Assembly: GCA_003024175.1 (NCBI GenBank)
Contig: MDYQ01000122.1
Location: 19,943-83,942 of the forward strand
Direction of reading: 5' to 3'
DNA: 64,000 nucleotides
DNA from: Planoprotostelium fungivorum
Lineage: Eukaryota > Evosea > Variosea > Cavosteliida > Cavosteliaceae
Below the pieces are notes generated by a model that had not been told where the DNA came from, made no database searches, and saw only the letters and a program-made list of their open reading frames with translations. The position numbers were made by a program, and so were the translations under genes. Within the stretch, counting starts at the first letter, position 1. Each line of letters begins with the position of its first letter. Shown here piece after piece: positions 21,886-33,281 of the stretch.

Positions 21886-22381
21886 TGGGTTGAAGACAGA
21901 TGATATCAATAGTGTCCGTAATGGTCTCCTGCTATGTCGAGGCATTGAGAGGGCATTTGACCAACAGCAGGTAATACACAGATGTATGTAAAAAGATATT
22001 GACATAGGTAGATCTGTTTTATAGATGCTGGTCCACAAGGACTTATTCTGATGGTGTTGGACAACAATATTCGTGATGATGAGGCAGAACCTTCAAGGAA
22101 GAAATTCTCAGAACTTGAGTTTGAGACTTTGAGCACACCAGGTCTGTACAGTTTCAAAAATTTGACTTCTGAGAATCTAAGGTACACCCCCATACCGACG
22201 CATCCTTAGCATCCATGCTCAGATATCAATATTCAATGCTATCAAGGATAGTCGGATCACAAGGGAACAAGCACAAGTGTTTGAGCAGTACCATATGGAC
22301 TCTCCCTCAAGAGATGATGATGAATACGACTGGAGCAACAAACTATCTCAGCTTGTTTCATTGCATCAGATTGATATCTAG
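21886..22381 (+). pseudogene. Second, 5'-truncated copy of the HNH gene 3' half
   Basis: This copy starts in mid-domain at GLKTDDINSVRNGLLLCRG and keeps the same introns and the same stop (22379-22381). Its reading frame is intact, but there is no start or N-terminal half. It is either a real tandem partial duplication, which would be non-functional alone, or an assembly artefact in which two haplotypes were placed side by side. The adjacent N favours the second. Confidence 0.75.
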
Positions 22382-22399
22382 ATAAGATAACAGTTGGAG

Positions 22400-22866
22400 T
22401 GCCCCTTTTATTTATGAAAATCTGTTGTATTGTCCACTGGGTTCGTTTTCCAACCATTTAAAATTAGTACACAAAAACACAGTTGATATCGTGCCTGTTG
22501 CTATTAGCTACTCGGTTTGTTAACGTGAAAAATTTAAAAGTTAAGAAAACAAACCTGCCAAACAATAGTTTGATTTTTGACCAGACCTTGCTGCTTCTCT
22601 GGGCGGTTTCACGTCTCTTCGTACGACTTCTCCAGCGATTAAGCTTGGGTTACAGGAATAATATCACACTGGCCCCACCTCAACCGCATGGGTTACGTCT
22701 CCCAAGACAACGATACACACCGTGGGAGCTGATTCATCGGAAACGCCCTTGATTTCTCAGAACTGAAAGGATTCCATGTGATGGAACACGTTACATATGA
22801 TACTGCCTATCCAAGAACTCCGCTGCGGAGGCCCGAGATAACGCAAGCATTCGACAAGTGTACATC
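22400..22866. other. Intergenic region before CSL-like copy A
   Basis: No recognisable gene. A frame at 22483-22752 has no motif. An upstream exon of the CSL-like gene could lie here. Confidence 0.35.
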
Positions 22867-23522
22867 ATGGATGTGATCACGAGCAGCTGTCCTCCCATGG
22901 ACTTGGTCATGCAATGGATCGATATGTTGTGGACGGAACACCTTCACGAAGTAAAGAAGGAACCAACTACACAACGTGACAACATACCAAGAGGTCTGTT
23001 CTCCTCTCCCCAGCATTTCCGCCTGGTAGAACCTCTTCACCATCGTCAGAGAAAATCCTACCGAGGGGAGAGCCGTTTTCTCCTACCCAGACCTATCCTC
23101 TTATTATCACACGTGAGTTCAACTCTTATCAACGAGACACTGACCTACGAAGAGCTCTCCGCTCTCTTCTATCGTCACAAAGTGCACGGTGACCGTTAAA
23201 TTAGTAGACGAAGACGGAATTCTATTGGACGAGGAGTCTCAGTCGAGTCTGATGGGACCACAAGGTACACAGACCTCCATGATATTACCACACTTTCGTA
23301 CACCTGCCATGTCTTTGAAGGTAATCATTTGCACTGCGTGGGTCACGATTCTGATTAAATCAGGTAGGCAGGCAACTGGAACCGATCAGAGCCGCTCTCT
23401 GCTTCTTCATCGATTACCACACGAAAGAGGGAGAGCTAGGGAGGGCGGTTGTCTTGTCTGATGTCGTTCACTTCATTCGGGACAGAAGAAGCCCCACTAG
23501 GGTTTGTAAGGTCGCCAAGTGA
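22867..23522 (+). CDS. Small CSL/Rel-homology-like protein, copy A
   Basis: Start MDVITSSCPPMDLVMQWIDM at 22867. The core reads HFRLVEPLHHRQ then RKSYRGESRFLLPRPILLL, then after an intron (about 23113-23180) CTVTVKLVDEDGILLDEES, and SLK. A second intron (about 23319-23364) leads to VGRQLEPIRAALCFFIDYH, TKEGELGRAVVLSDVVHF, ending CKVAK. Two further copies occur at 36.9 and 45.3 kb. The KSYxxExRF(L/F)xPxP motif matches the DNA-contacting strand of CSL/LAG-1 (KSYGNEKRFFCPPP), and the last block fits the end of that RHR-N domain. CSL's beta-trefoil and C-terminal domains are absent, and the predicted protein is about 190 aa. The coding assignment is strong because paralogues agree; the CSL relation is inference. 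Confidence 0.65.
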
Positions 23523-23909
23523 TAGACTTCACACTCGTACTCGATTACTTTTTCACGTCACGACCATCGATGGAGAGCTGACACGAAGTGTCTTTGTGGT
23601 ATAATAATAGAATAGATGTGTTTATTGTTGTATCGTATTTATTATTCTCTCGTTACGTCTACGCTAAGGACACTGAGGTGGAAGGAAATGGAATCAGGGT
23701 AGAGCACACAGAAGAGGTGACGATGCAACCGATAAGATATAACTTAAGGTTCTGATACGTAGGGGTGGTCTGCACGGCGACGTAGCGGATATAAGTGTGT
23801 AGCTCTCGCATTTGGACCGTTGTTTGCAGCTGTCACTCTGCTTACGTAAAACGGATGACGCGTTCGGTTTGGAAAATTCGGATCACAAACGAAAGAGACT
23901 CAATCGAAC
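23523..23909. other. Intergenic region before the aldehyde dehydrogenase gene
   Basis: No gene was recognised. It includes an AT-rich stretch (23598-23650), presumably terminator of copy A and promoter of the dehydrogenase. Confidence 0.35.
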
Positions 23910-26320
23910 ATGAGCGATCACCAGTGAGTCAGCGATATAGAGTCATTGTGGCTCAATTCATGTATCTCAGATTCAAGACGAAACTTTACATCGATGGAAA
24001 ATGGGTCGAGCCGGTGAATGGAGGCAAGTCCATCCCCGTGATTAACCCCTCCAATGAGCAAGTAATCATTCACGTAATGGGTGGAACTGAAGAAGATGTA
24101 AATCGTGCCGTAGCTGCCGCTCGAAAGGCATTCGAGGTCCAATCTGGGTGAACCATTTTTCTCCTCCTCTTCTTCTCATTTCTCTCCAGACCCAATGCTT
24201 GGTCCACTCTGGATGGAAAAGATCGTGCTAAATTTCTGAGAGCCATCTCCAAGGGAGTCGCAGACAAGAAGGAGCTCTTGGCTCGTCTGGAGGCCACCGA
24301 TTGTGGTAAGCCACATCGTGAAGCCGAACTCGACTTAGACGATGTCGCCGGCTGCTTCGACTACTGTGAGATCACCCATTCCCATCTGAATCATCTACCA
24401 TCATTTAAATCGAACAACACATCCATCTGCCTCTTCAAGTCAATGCGATGACGTCAATTGCAGATGCCGGGTTGGCCGAGAAGATCGATGAGAGACAAGA
24501 CAATGGCATCAAGATCGCAGATGATCGCTTCAAGTCCACCGTCCAATACGCACCAGTGGGTGTCGTAGGTGCAATCATTCCTTGGAATTACGTGAGACCA
24601 AAAAACGACGGGAGAGGGAATTGAAATCGATCCAGCCTCTGTTGATGGCCGCTTGGAAGATCGCCCCTGCCCTGGCCGCAGGCTGTACCGTCGTGCTGAA
24701 GGTGAAGTACTTTTCTCCCTCCTATGTTCTTTGATCATGATGGTGCCGATGATGCATGTCATGCGATTTGTACTCACCTGGCTCAGCCCTCTGAAGTAAC
24801 ACCCATCACTGCCCTCGAGTTCGCTCAGATCGTCCACGATGCCGGAGTACCTCCTGGTGTTTTCAACGTTGTAAATGGTTACGGAGCAGGTGCATCATCC
24901 ATCCAGCATCCATCATCCGTCATCCGTCATCCATCATCCATCATCCGTCATCCATCATCAGTGTCATCCATCACCCATGCATCCTCCTCCTCCTCCATTA
25001 TCAGTGCATCATCCGTCCATCTCGCACGTGTCATCCATCTGATGCACATGATCAGATGTGGGAGGACCTCTATCGAGACACCCCGAGGTAGACAAAGTGG
25101 CCTTCACCGGTAGCGTCGCCACCGGCAGCACCGTGATGAGAGAAGCTTCTGCCACCATCAAGAACGTCACCTTGGAGTTGGGCGGGAAATCTCCCATTGT
25201 CGTTTTCAACGTGAAGTGAATTCCTGCAAGAGACGAATTGACACGAGCAGGATGCAGACATCACGGACGCCGTGGAGTGGATCATGTTTGGCATCTTCTG
25301 GACGAACGGGCAGATCTGCAGCGCGACATCGAGACTTCTCGTGCAAGAGGAAATCGCAGACAGATTGCTGGAAAGGCTAGTGGAGGAGACGAAGAAGGTG
25401 ATTGTAGATGGAAGATTCGAGGAAATTGAGTGGGGTAGATTCACGTTGGAGATCCATTCAGCAAGGAAGACCCTTCCATCGGCCCTCTCGTGAATGAAAT
25501 CCAACACAAGAAGGTGAGAAGACATTCATCATCTTCATCATCGATCACATGGACATTCGATCGATCACGCATCACGATCCGATCCACGATCACGCGTTCC
25601 ATCTCGCGATCGTCACGACACGATCTCCTCGTGCATCATCGCTCATCGTCTTAAAAGGTACTAAAGTACATCGACACCGCGAAGAAGGAGGGAGGCAAGA
25701 TCCTCACTGGGGGTAAGAGACCGAACCATCTGACCAGCGGCTACTTCATAGAGCCAACCGTCATCGTCGATGTGAAAGAGAACCACACCGTTTGGCGGGA
25801 AGAAATATTTGGGCCCGTCCTATCCGTGCGTCCCAAATCAAATGTTTAAAACCTTTTCGGCTCATTTTATTCAGGTCATGCGGTTCAGAACGGAAGAAGA
25901 GGCCATTCGCCTGGCGAACGATTCTTCGTTTGGATTGGCCGCCAGCATCTTGTCAAAGGATGAAGAGAGGAACAAGAGGTTCGTCAAGGCATTCAGAGCT
26001 GGAATCGTCTGGGTCAACTGTTCTCAGGTGGGTCATCCATCATCTCGATGCGATGATCGTGATGTCGTTGTCATGATCACGTGTGATCGTTCTTCATGCA
26101 TCCATCATGTCGTGTGATCCATTGATGATGATGATGATGAGAGACTGAGATAGAACAGCCTGCATTCTATCAATGTCCATGGGGAGGAATGAAGCAGAGT
26201 GGAATAGGAAGGGAGTTGGGAACGTATGGATTAGACAACTACCTCGAAGTGAAGCAGGTGACCACCTACCAAGTGAAGGAGAGTGGAAAATGGGGCTGGT
26301 ACATCAAGAGCAAGATGTGA
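23910..26320 (+). CDS. Aldehyde dehydrogenase, ALDH10-like (betaine/aminoaldehyde dehydrogenase)
   Basis: NAD-dependent oxidation of betaine aldehyde or aminoaldehydes. Exon 1 is MSDHQ (23910), joined to [18 protein letters not shown]. Further exons give [45 protein letters not shown] (general base Glu), [19 protein letters not shown] (nucleophile Cys), [57 protein letters not shown] and [20 protein letters not shown], ending KSKM, TGA 26318-26320. The [12 protein letters not shown] and INCSQP-type blocks are those of plant BADH/AMADH (ALDH10). Introns near 24892-25055, 25515-25660 and 26028-26158 carry ATC/GATG-rich low-complexity DNA. An osmolyte (glycine betaine) role is plausible. Confidence 0.88.
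24895..25050. repeat. Imperfect CATCC/GTCATC simple repeat in an intron
   Basis: Alternating catcc, atcatc and gtcatc motifs fill an intron of the aldehyde dehydrogenase gene. The period varies and there are no distinct spacers, so this is a microsatellite-like tract. Confidence 0.8.
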
Positions 26321-26883
26321 AGGAGATAAATGTTGTACATTGTGACTGATCGTTGAAAGAGAGGACAAGTGAGGAGGTTCCATACATAAATGTTGGTGTC
26401 GTGATGGGTTCTACTTCTATGTGTCTCCTGTATCATCGGTGCATCGAACGTGCCGGAATGCAGACATCCATTGTTCGATGGTCGAACAATGTCGATCGTG
26501 TCAAGATGTTGGGCTTGTCTCACGATTCGAAGAGGGGGGCATCACTGATGATAGGTCACAGATGAACGATTTACGACAAAATTTGTCTTCAATCGGCAAG
26601 ACATTGATCACGATTGCTATATAGAATCGAATGGCAGTGAAGGATGTCTTTGCGAACAGCTGTAAGATTCTAAGGAATTCAGAACCATACAGAGCTACAT
26701 AAAATGAACATCAAAGGTTGACAAAATTCAACTCAAGTAGAACACGAATATCGGTCGAAGAAGGCCAATCACGAGATCCAGACCCCACCTCCGATCGTTC
26801 TTGATTGTGACGAAATCACAATACAGATCAACTGATGATCTTTAACTGGTGTCGTAACTCGAGTAGACAAGTGCTTCATTGAG
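26321..26883. other. Intergenic region
   Basis: No recognised gene. A + frame at 26353-26565 lacks motifs. Confidence 0.35.
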
Positions 26884-27834
26884 TTGATAGTCGCACTCTA
26901 TGTCGAGGAGCCATCAACCTCCAGCATGGTTTGTAGACGTTCGAAAGCAACAAGGAGACTTGGAGTGGACCACGTGACCAAAGAATTCTCTCATCGCGGT
27001 ATCCATCCGTGCAGCCACGTTAAGCTGACGAGAAGGAGAAATTTGCGAGAAAATGCGCAATTTGAGCACCGGCAATCCATTTTCAGCTCAGCACACAAAG
27101 CAGCAAGCCAACAACAGCTTCACTCGTACAACTTCGATGCCACAACCTCACATGGATCTCCACTACTGAGACACGAGTCGCAACGACTGGACTGCAACAT
27201 TCCACTCCACAAGCTCTCTTCTGATCAGCAACACCTGAGCCCCCAAAGAACAACATCTGAGCTCACGACCTCTTTGGCCTCTCACTGGAACCCTTCGAGA
27301 GTCGTCCTCTTTACCTTCCCCACCGACTGAGACATGATCTACCCCGGCATCTTTCACATGGCCTCAACACAGTCAAGTCGACCCTCCTTTTCGCACGCAC
27401 AAGAAGACAAGAACGTGTCCACAGCCACTTCCAACGACCTTCTCAAACGACAGTGTTCACAAAGTAGCTTCTGCTCTCCTTTCGAGGATGAACACAGACT
27501 GTTGTCCCTGAGCTGGCGCTGTGAGGTGACGTTGCTGCTACCATCAGTCAGACCGACAAACGAACGAAGATGTACGGCCAGTATTGCCTTCGGGCAGAAA
27601 ACTGTATGTCTTCGGGTCGACCGCACAGAAGATGATACACGAAAGTGTTTGATTCTGGCCAGAGTGGAGACACCCTTCGAGGGTCTCTACGAGGAAGGCA
27701 GGCGAGAGTCTGACGAGGCTGTGGTGTACGGAGTATGGCCGTACCCAGCCCAGGTAGAGTGGCGGCGTTCCTTCTTCTTCTGTTTACGAGGCTGTGGGTC
27801 ACTGACTGTTTGCAGCTACAATGATAGTGAATAA
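26884..27834 (+). pseudogene. Long intronless frame interrupted by one in-frame TGA, unknown function
   Basis: A frame of about 316 codons runs from 26884 to 27834 with a single stop, TGA at 27328-27330. The sequence after it (GAC ATG) continues in the same frame. The product is Ser/Thr/His/Arg-rich, without membrane segments or motifs I know. At this base composition, over a dozen stops would be expected by chance, so the openness suggests coding. The TGA could be an inactivating mutation, a sequencing error, or the boundary of two genes; the second frame has its own ATG at 27334. Neither half was recognised. Confidence 0.35.
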
Positions 27835-28076
27835 AATGGAACTGTATGGGAGAAGTTTGTTGTTGTTGTTCTCTCCTTAGCTGTTGTTCTGTTCGTTTGT
27901 TCTTTCTCAACTCAACATTACCATCAACATTGACTGAGGTCTCAAACTTCGATGACGTGGAGGGAGATCTCTCGATTGCCTGAAGTGTACGAGAACTCTA
28001 TCGACGTTCGATCCATCGTGCTGGTCTGAAGCTGTTGTCGAATGGCAAAAAGAGATCAGAAAGAAAGTACAAAAAG

Positions 28077-28160
28077 TCCCAACACCCGGACTCGAACCAG
28101 GAACCTATAGATTACAGTGACCGCTACAGTCTACCGCGCTACCAATTGCGCCATGTCGGG
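28077..28160 (-). tRNA. tRNA-Tyr (GUA) with a short intron
   Basis: On the minus strand the acceptor arms CCCGACA and TGTTGGG pair over 7 bp with discriminator A. The D-arm is GCGCAATTGGTAGCGC. The anticodon stem GTAGA/TCTAT flanks CTGTA, giving anticodon GTA (Tyr). The T-arm TCCTGGTTCGAGTCCGGGT carries the canonical GGTTCGA box. About 11 extra bases sit one nucleotide 3' of the anticodon, the canonical intron position, and tRNA-Tyr introns are almost universal in eukaryotes. No CCA is encoded. Confidence 0.92.
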
Positions 28161-28287
28161 TTGTGTTTGCTCGCTGCATTTTGTGAACATGTATGTGTAC
28201 AGATTTTATCTATGAGATGTTATTAAAATGGATCCATAACGACACACAAGAAGAGTTCATCAGTGGACACAGTGGATCATCCGACAT

Positions 28288-29469
28288 CTATACACCGTTA
28301 TTAGACAGCTCAGCCAGCTCCATTCGGTTCCTATCCATAAACTTGGCGTGTCTCTGATAGACGAGGCAGGACACGATGGCCGCGATGAGCCCCACGGCAA
28401 ATCCCAGGATCAGCATTCCAACTGCCAGTCCTGTTCCTGTCTCCGTCTTCACCAATTGAATGATCGCAGCCGCGTTAGATTCTATCACAAATCAATTCGA
28501 TCGTCTACAACGAGCCATTCTCACTGCACTGAGAGGGCACGTCGAACCACATGTCTAAAGGCTTCTTCGCGACGAAATTGACAAACTCGTAATAGTGTTG
28601 GACGAGATAGACGGTGCCGTTGCTGTAAGTCCGCGTGGCATCCATGATGGCCCTGTATCATGATCGTCGGCCATCTGATATGGAAGATGAACATGTTCAC
28701 CTCATGGGCTTGGCGTCGGTGTCGTTGACACCTCTGAATCCCCATGAAGGTTGAGTGAAGCAGTAAGTCAGGTTGACGTGATGCAATGTGAGATCGGACG
28801 TCCGATTCTCGGTGTAATCACTGCTGGACAACCAGCAATCACAGGGCACACCCCTGACGCTCATCACACCTGAAGAAGGAAGGTCAGACGATCGACATCG
28901 ATGGAACACGTAGACATGCAAGTGATGGACGTACCCGTATATGTCTGTGTGGAATTGGGAGAGAATCGTAACAGGGATTCGACGGGTTGGCCGCCTCCGG
29001 GTAATGTGAGATCGTTGGGAGAGTTGATGTCTGCCGTGACGCAGTCTTTACCATTGGTCACGGTGTACTGCTTCTTCTATTTCGATTCGATCAGGATGGA
29101 ATGCAGATGATGTGACGATGTGTGATGGACGAGTTTGGAGAGATGTTCTATAACATGTGAAGAAGAGTCACTGACCAGATTGTAATCTTCGACGATGATG
29201 GTATCGGCATCGGACGAGATGAACTCGTATCGAGCCTTCTTTCCTCCAAAATCATACCACTCATTCAGACTCAACGTGAGGTTTCTCTGCAAAATGTTCG
29301 CTTCTAAACTGCATGAGAATTCTTGGGGAAGCGAAGGAGGTGATGGAGGGGACTCAGATCTGCCATCCATCAGGTTCTATGTTACGAAAGATGAAGATAC
29401 GTACTGTTGTGAGAGAGACAAAGAGAGGGAGAATAGTAATATGGCGATCGTCAAGCCCATTCGGTTCAT
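28288..29469 (-). CDS. LolA-like domain type I membrane glycoprotein
   Basis: Start at 29469: MNRMGLTIAILLFSLSLSLS is a clear signal peptide. A 28-nt intron follows. The ectodomain has FSCSLEANILQRNLTLSLNE, WYDFGGKKARYEF, DGKDC, YTGVMSVRGVPCDCWLSS, then VNLTYCFTQPSWGF and WFDVPSQC, with several N-glycosylation sites (NRT, NLT, NGT). This order (EANI..R, YYD...ARYE, RGIPCDxW, YxF...W, FxxPxxC) matches LolA-like/ependymin-type extracellular proteins common in protists and invertebrates. A C-terminal transmembrane helix (GLAVGMLILGFAVGLIAAIV) and a short basic tail end at 28288. Ligand unknown, perhaps lipid by fold analogy. Confidence 0.72.
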
Positions 29470-29804
29470 GTTGTCGATCAGGGAACTAAACCTTGAACCG
29501 GGAAAAAAACCAATAAATATCCATTGATTATTCGTTCTGCGTCCCGCCGAGCATGCATGCAGCGTACATCAGACCACTGATCGATGTACTTGAAAGAATT
29601 GGCAGACAAAATAGTCTATCATCCGACAGATGCAGACGATGACACTGCTTGCAATGATGTTTCGTGTTGGATGACCTGCAAGTAAGAACCTCTCCGTCAA
29701 TGGACCTTCACGAGTCGACTGTGTCTCATCGTCTCTTCCTCTCATCACAGTGTAATCCATCATCTCATCTGATGGAGACCTATACTCTTAACGTTTATTA
29801 CACC
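29470..29804. other. Intergenic region between LolA-like gene and WDR5
   Basis: Shared upstream/downstream DNA. A minus-strand frame contains GHPTRNIIASS near 29640-29670, which echoes [11 protein letters not shown] of the last WDR5 exon and may be chance or a tiny relic. Confidence 0.35.
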
Positions 29805-31155
<1,351 letters not shown>

Positions 31156-31283
31156 GAGAGGTGGTCTTCGAGCGAATGATGATGGAAAAGATGAGAAAAT
31201 GGATCTACAAAGAGGCCAACGACCCCCCAAACACATTGCCATCTCATCTCACATCCTCTTTGACGATAACAAACTTGTAAAGG
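31156..31283. promoter_or_regulatory. Probable bidirectional promoter between WDR5 and V-ATPase F
   Basis: Only 128 bp separate the divergent start codons, so both promoters and 5' UTRs must lie here. No TATA-like element stands out. Inferred from gene layout only. Confidence 0.45.
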
Positions 31284-32014
31284 ATGGCAGGGAAGCTCAA
31301 GATCAAGAACAGAGAGGGTGGATTTCTCATTGGCGTCATCGGAGATGAGGTAGAATGCATCGTCTCACACCCGCCAACATCCTCTTAACCTCGCCTCAGG
31401 ACACCGTGACTGGTTTCCTGTTACCCGGAGTCGGTCAAGTCGATTCGAAGAGAAACAAGAACTACTTTGTCGTCTCTTCCAGTGAGTTCATTGGACATCT
31501 TCATCTCGAGGGAATGTCTTTCGATTGACGAGTTGAATAGAGACACCCATCACGGAGATAGAGAATGCTTTCAGAGGTGACTTCTCATCCTGACCTTTCA
31601 TGTCTTCGACTCGTATTTCGTTCATCTTATATTTTGAAACGTCTATGAGACGACTCCAATGCATGTCTCTCGATCTTTCACGTGATTCTTGTCACTGAAA
31701 GAATATCAGCCATGACAACCCGTGACGATCTGGCCGTCATTCTCATCACCCAACACGTGAGTTCTTCACTTCTAAACCACTTCCTCCAACCCTCTCAATG
31801 TCCATCGCGATTCTAAATGACACAAATCAGATCGCCGAGGAGATCAGACATCTCATCAAAGACTACGACAAGCTAATCCCCACAATATTAGAGATCCCTT
31901 CGAAGGACCATCCTTACGACAAAGAGAAGGACACCGTCATGCAAAAGGTGAACGACATCCATGTGACCATCGCTGATCGAGATGCAGGTCCTCAGGATGC
32001 GTGGTACACAGTGA
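31284..32014 (+). CDS. VMA7: V-type proton ATPase subunit F (V1 sector)
   Basis: Subunit F sits on the central stalk of the V1 rotor. Start at 31284: MAGKLKIKNREGGFLIGVIG, then by splicing DEDTVTGFLLPGVGQVDSKR, NKNYFVVSS, KTPITEIENAF, TRDDLAVILITQH, IAEEIRHLIKDYDKLIPTIL, EIPSKDHPYDKEKDTVMQK. The order, the GDEDTVTGFLL and EIPSKxHPYD motifs and the length of about 120 residues are diagnostic. Splicing the last intron (donor after MQK, acceptor near 31987) gives VLRMRGTQ and a stop at 32012-32014. Reading through instead would run to 32034, close to the convergent SDR stop at 32056. Confidence 0.92.
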
Positions 32015-32055
32015 GGCCTCTTCTTACCAAATAAAATAGATCCAGAACATTTTAT

Positions 32056-33003
32056 TTACCATTTCTCTCGGTAAGGCCTGAGCTCGAGCTCGAAGGTCCA
32101 TGCGGAGGGATGTTGGCTGTGGAGGTGCCAGTATGTGTCTGCGATGCCTTCTGGATCGATACGGCCGTCGATGTCTTTGTTCTCAACGTCAATGACGCCG
32201 TCGATGATTACATGGGAGACGTGAACGCCTTGCGGTCCAAATTCTCTCGCAGTGGACTGTTAGTGTGTGAGAAGATGGAGACGTAGGATGAGAAGGGAGC
32301 TTAGGATATAGAGGATGAAAGTGGAGATGTAGGATGAGAAGGGAGCTGATGAATAGAGGATGAGAAAGATGGATGAGACGTACCTCGGCCAGAGCCCGTA
32401 GACCCCACTTGCCGATGGCAAAGCCTGCGAAACCAGCTGAACCCTTCTTCGATGCAGTGGCGCCAGTGAATATGACGGTCCCCTTCTTGTTCTTGACTTG
32501 GGCTGGTAATACCTGGTGATGTAATGAGCTGATGGAGACGTGAGATGGTGTTTACCTCTTGAACGGAGATCAAGGCACCGAGAGTCGAAGATCTCAGAGC
32601 ACCTTCTACGTCGGCTGTCTTCAGATCGAGGATTCCTCCACGTGCAAAACCGGATGCATTATAGACGAGCACCTATATGACGTCAGTGAGGTTGCATTGT
32701 AATGAACTGACCTCTGGATCGCCCAACTGCTCCCTGATGTCTGAGAAAGCTTTTCTCAGTGAAGACTCCTGAGTTACGTCTGCGGAAAATGATGCAACCT
32801 TGCCTTGGAAACTGGGGATAGATTTGATCTCGTCTTCAATGGACTTGGATTTGGAGGCCGTGCGACCGACTAATGCAACCGAGAATCCTTCCCTCGCGAA
32901 TCTGTGTGACGATCAGGATGTGCATCACGCAGGAGACGAACCTCAGAGACACGGCTCTACCGGTGCCAGGACCAACTCCGATGATGGCTGCTATCTTGCT
33001 CAT
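32056..33003 (-). CDS. Short-chain dehydrogenase/reductase with atypical active site
   Basis: Start 33003: MSKIAAIIGVGPGTGRAVSL, a Rossmann first strand with a variant glycine motif. Then FAREGFSVALVGRTASKSK, VASFSADVTQESSLRKAF, VLVYNASGFARGGILDL, KKGTVIFTGATASKKGSAG, FAGFAIGKWGLRALAE, EFGPQGVHVSHVIIDGVID. The expected YxxxK catalytic pair reads FAIGK, so the Lys is present but the Tyr is Phe. The ARExxPxGIHVxHVxIDG block matches a known bacterial and protist SDR subgroup that shares this change. Substrate unknown. It ends REKW, and its stop lies 41 bp from that of V-ATPase F (convergent pair). Four introns. Confidence 0.82.
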
Positions 33004-33281
33004 GTTTTTGGTGTGTTGGTGTGTTGTTGGAACGCCTTCAATTTATGCCTCACAGATCTGGCAATTATTTCGGCGATATCGGAGGCTGATGCCGTCATCT
33101 TGATGAGGTTGATGTCCGAAGTCCGTCGGGCAATGGAAAGCCCGCTCGTCTGTGGAAGCGGTGAAGCGATGAGAGGAGCCCCTGCATCTTCTTCAAGTTG
33201 GTGCACGGCGTGCATGTGTGTTGACATCATCATCACCAATCTCTTAAAATCGACAACAACATCGTCCAGCGTTCCCTTTAT

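Noticed and set aside
24895-25050. CRISPR-like appearance of short repeats
   Set aside because: Units are 5-10 bp, irregular, without spacers, and lie in an intron of a eukaryotic gene; this is a microsatellite tract.
29569-29763. Minus-strand frame with GHPTRNIIASS, similar to the last WDR5 blade
   Set aside because: Only about 11 residues match, with no other blade sequence nearby. A duplicated WDR5 exon is possible but too weak to annotate.
33000-33239. 79-codon minus-strand frame directly upstream of the SDR start
   Set aside because: It ends in a stop just inside the SDR start codon and has no motif; it is most likely 5' UTR or spacer between LCB2 and the SDR.
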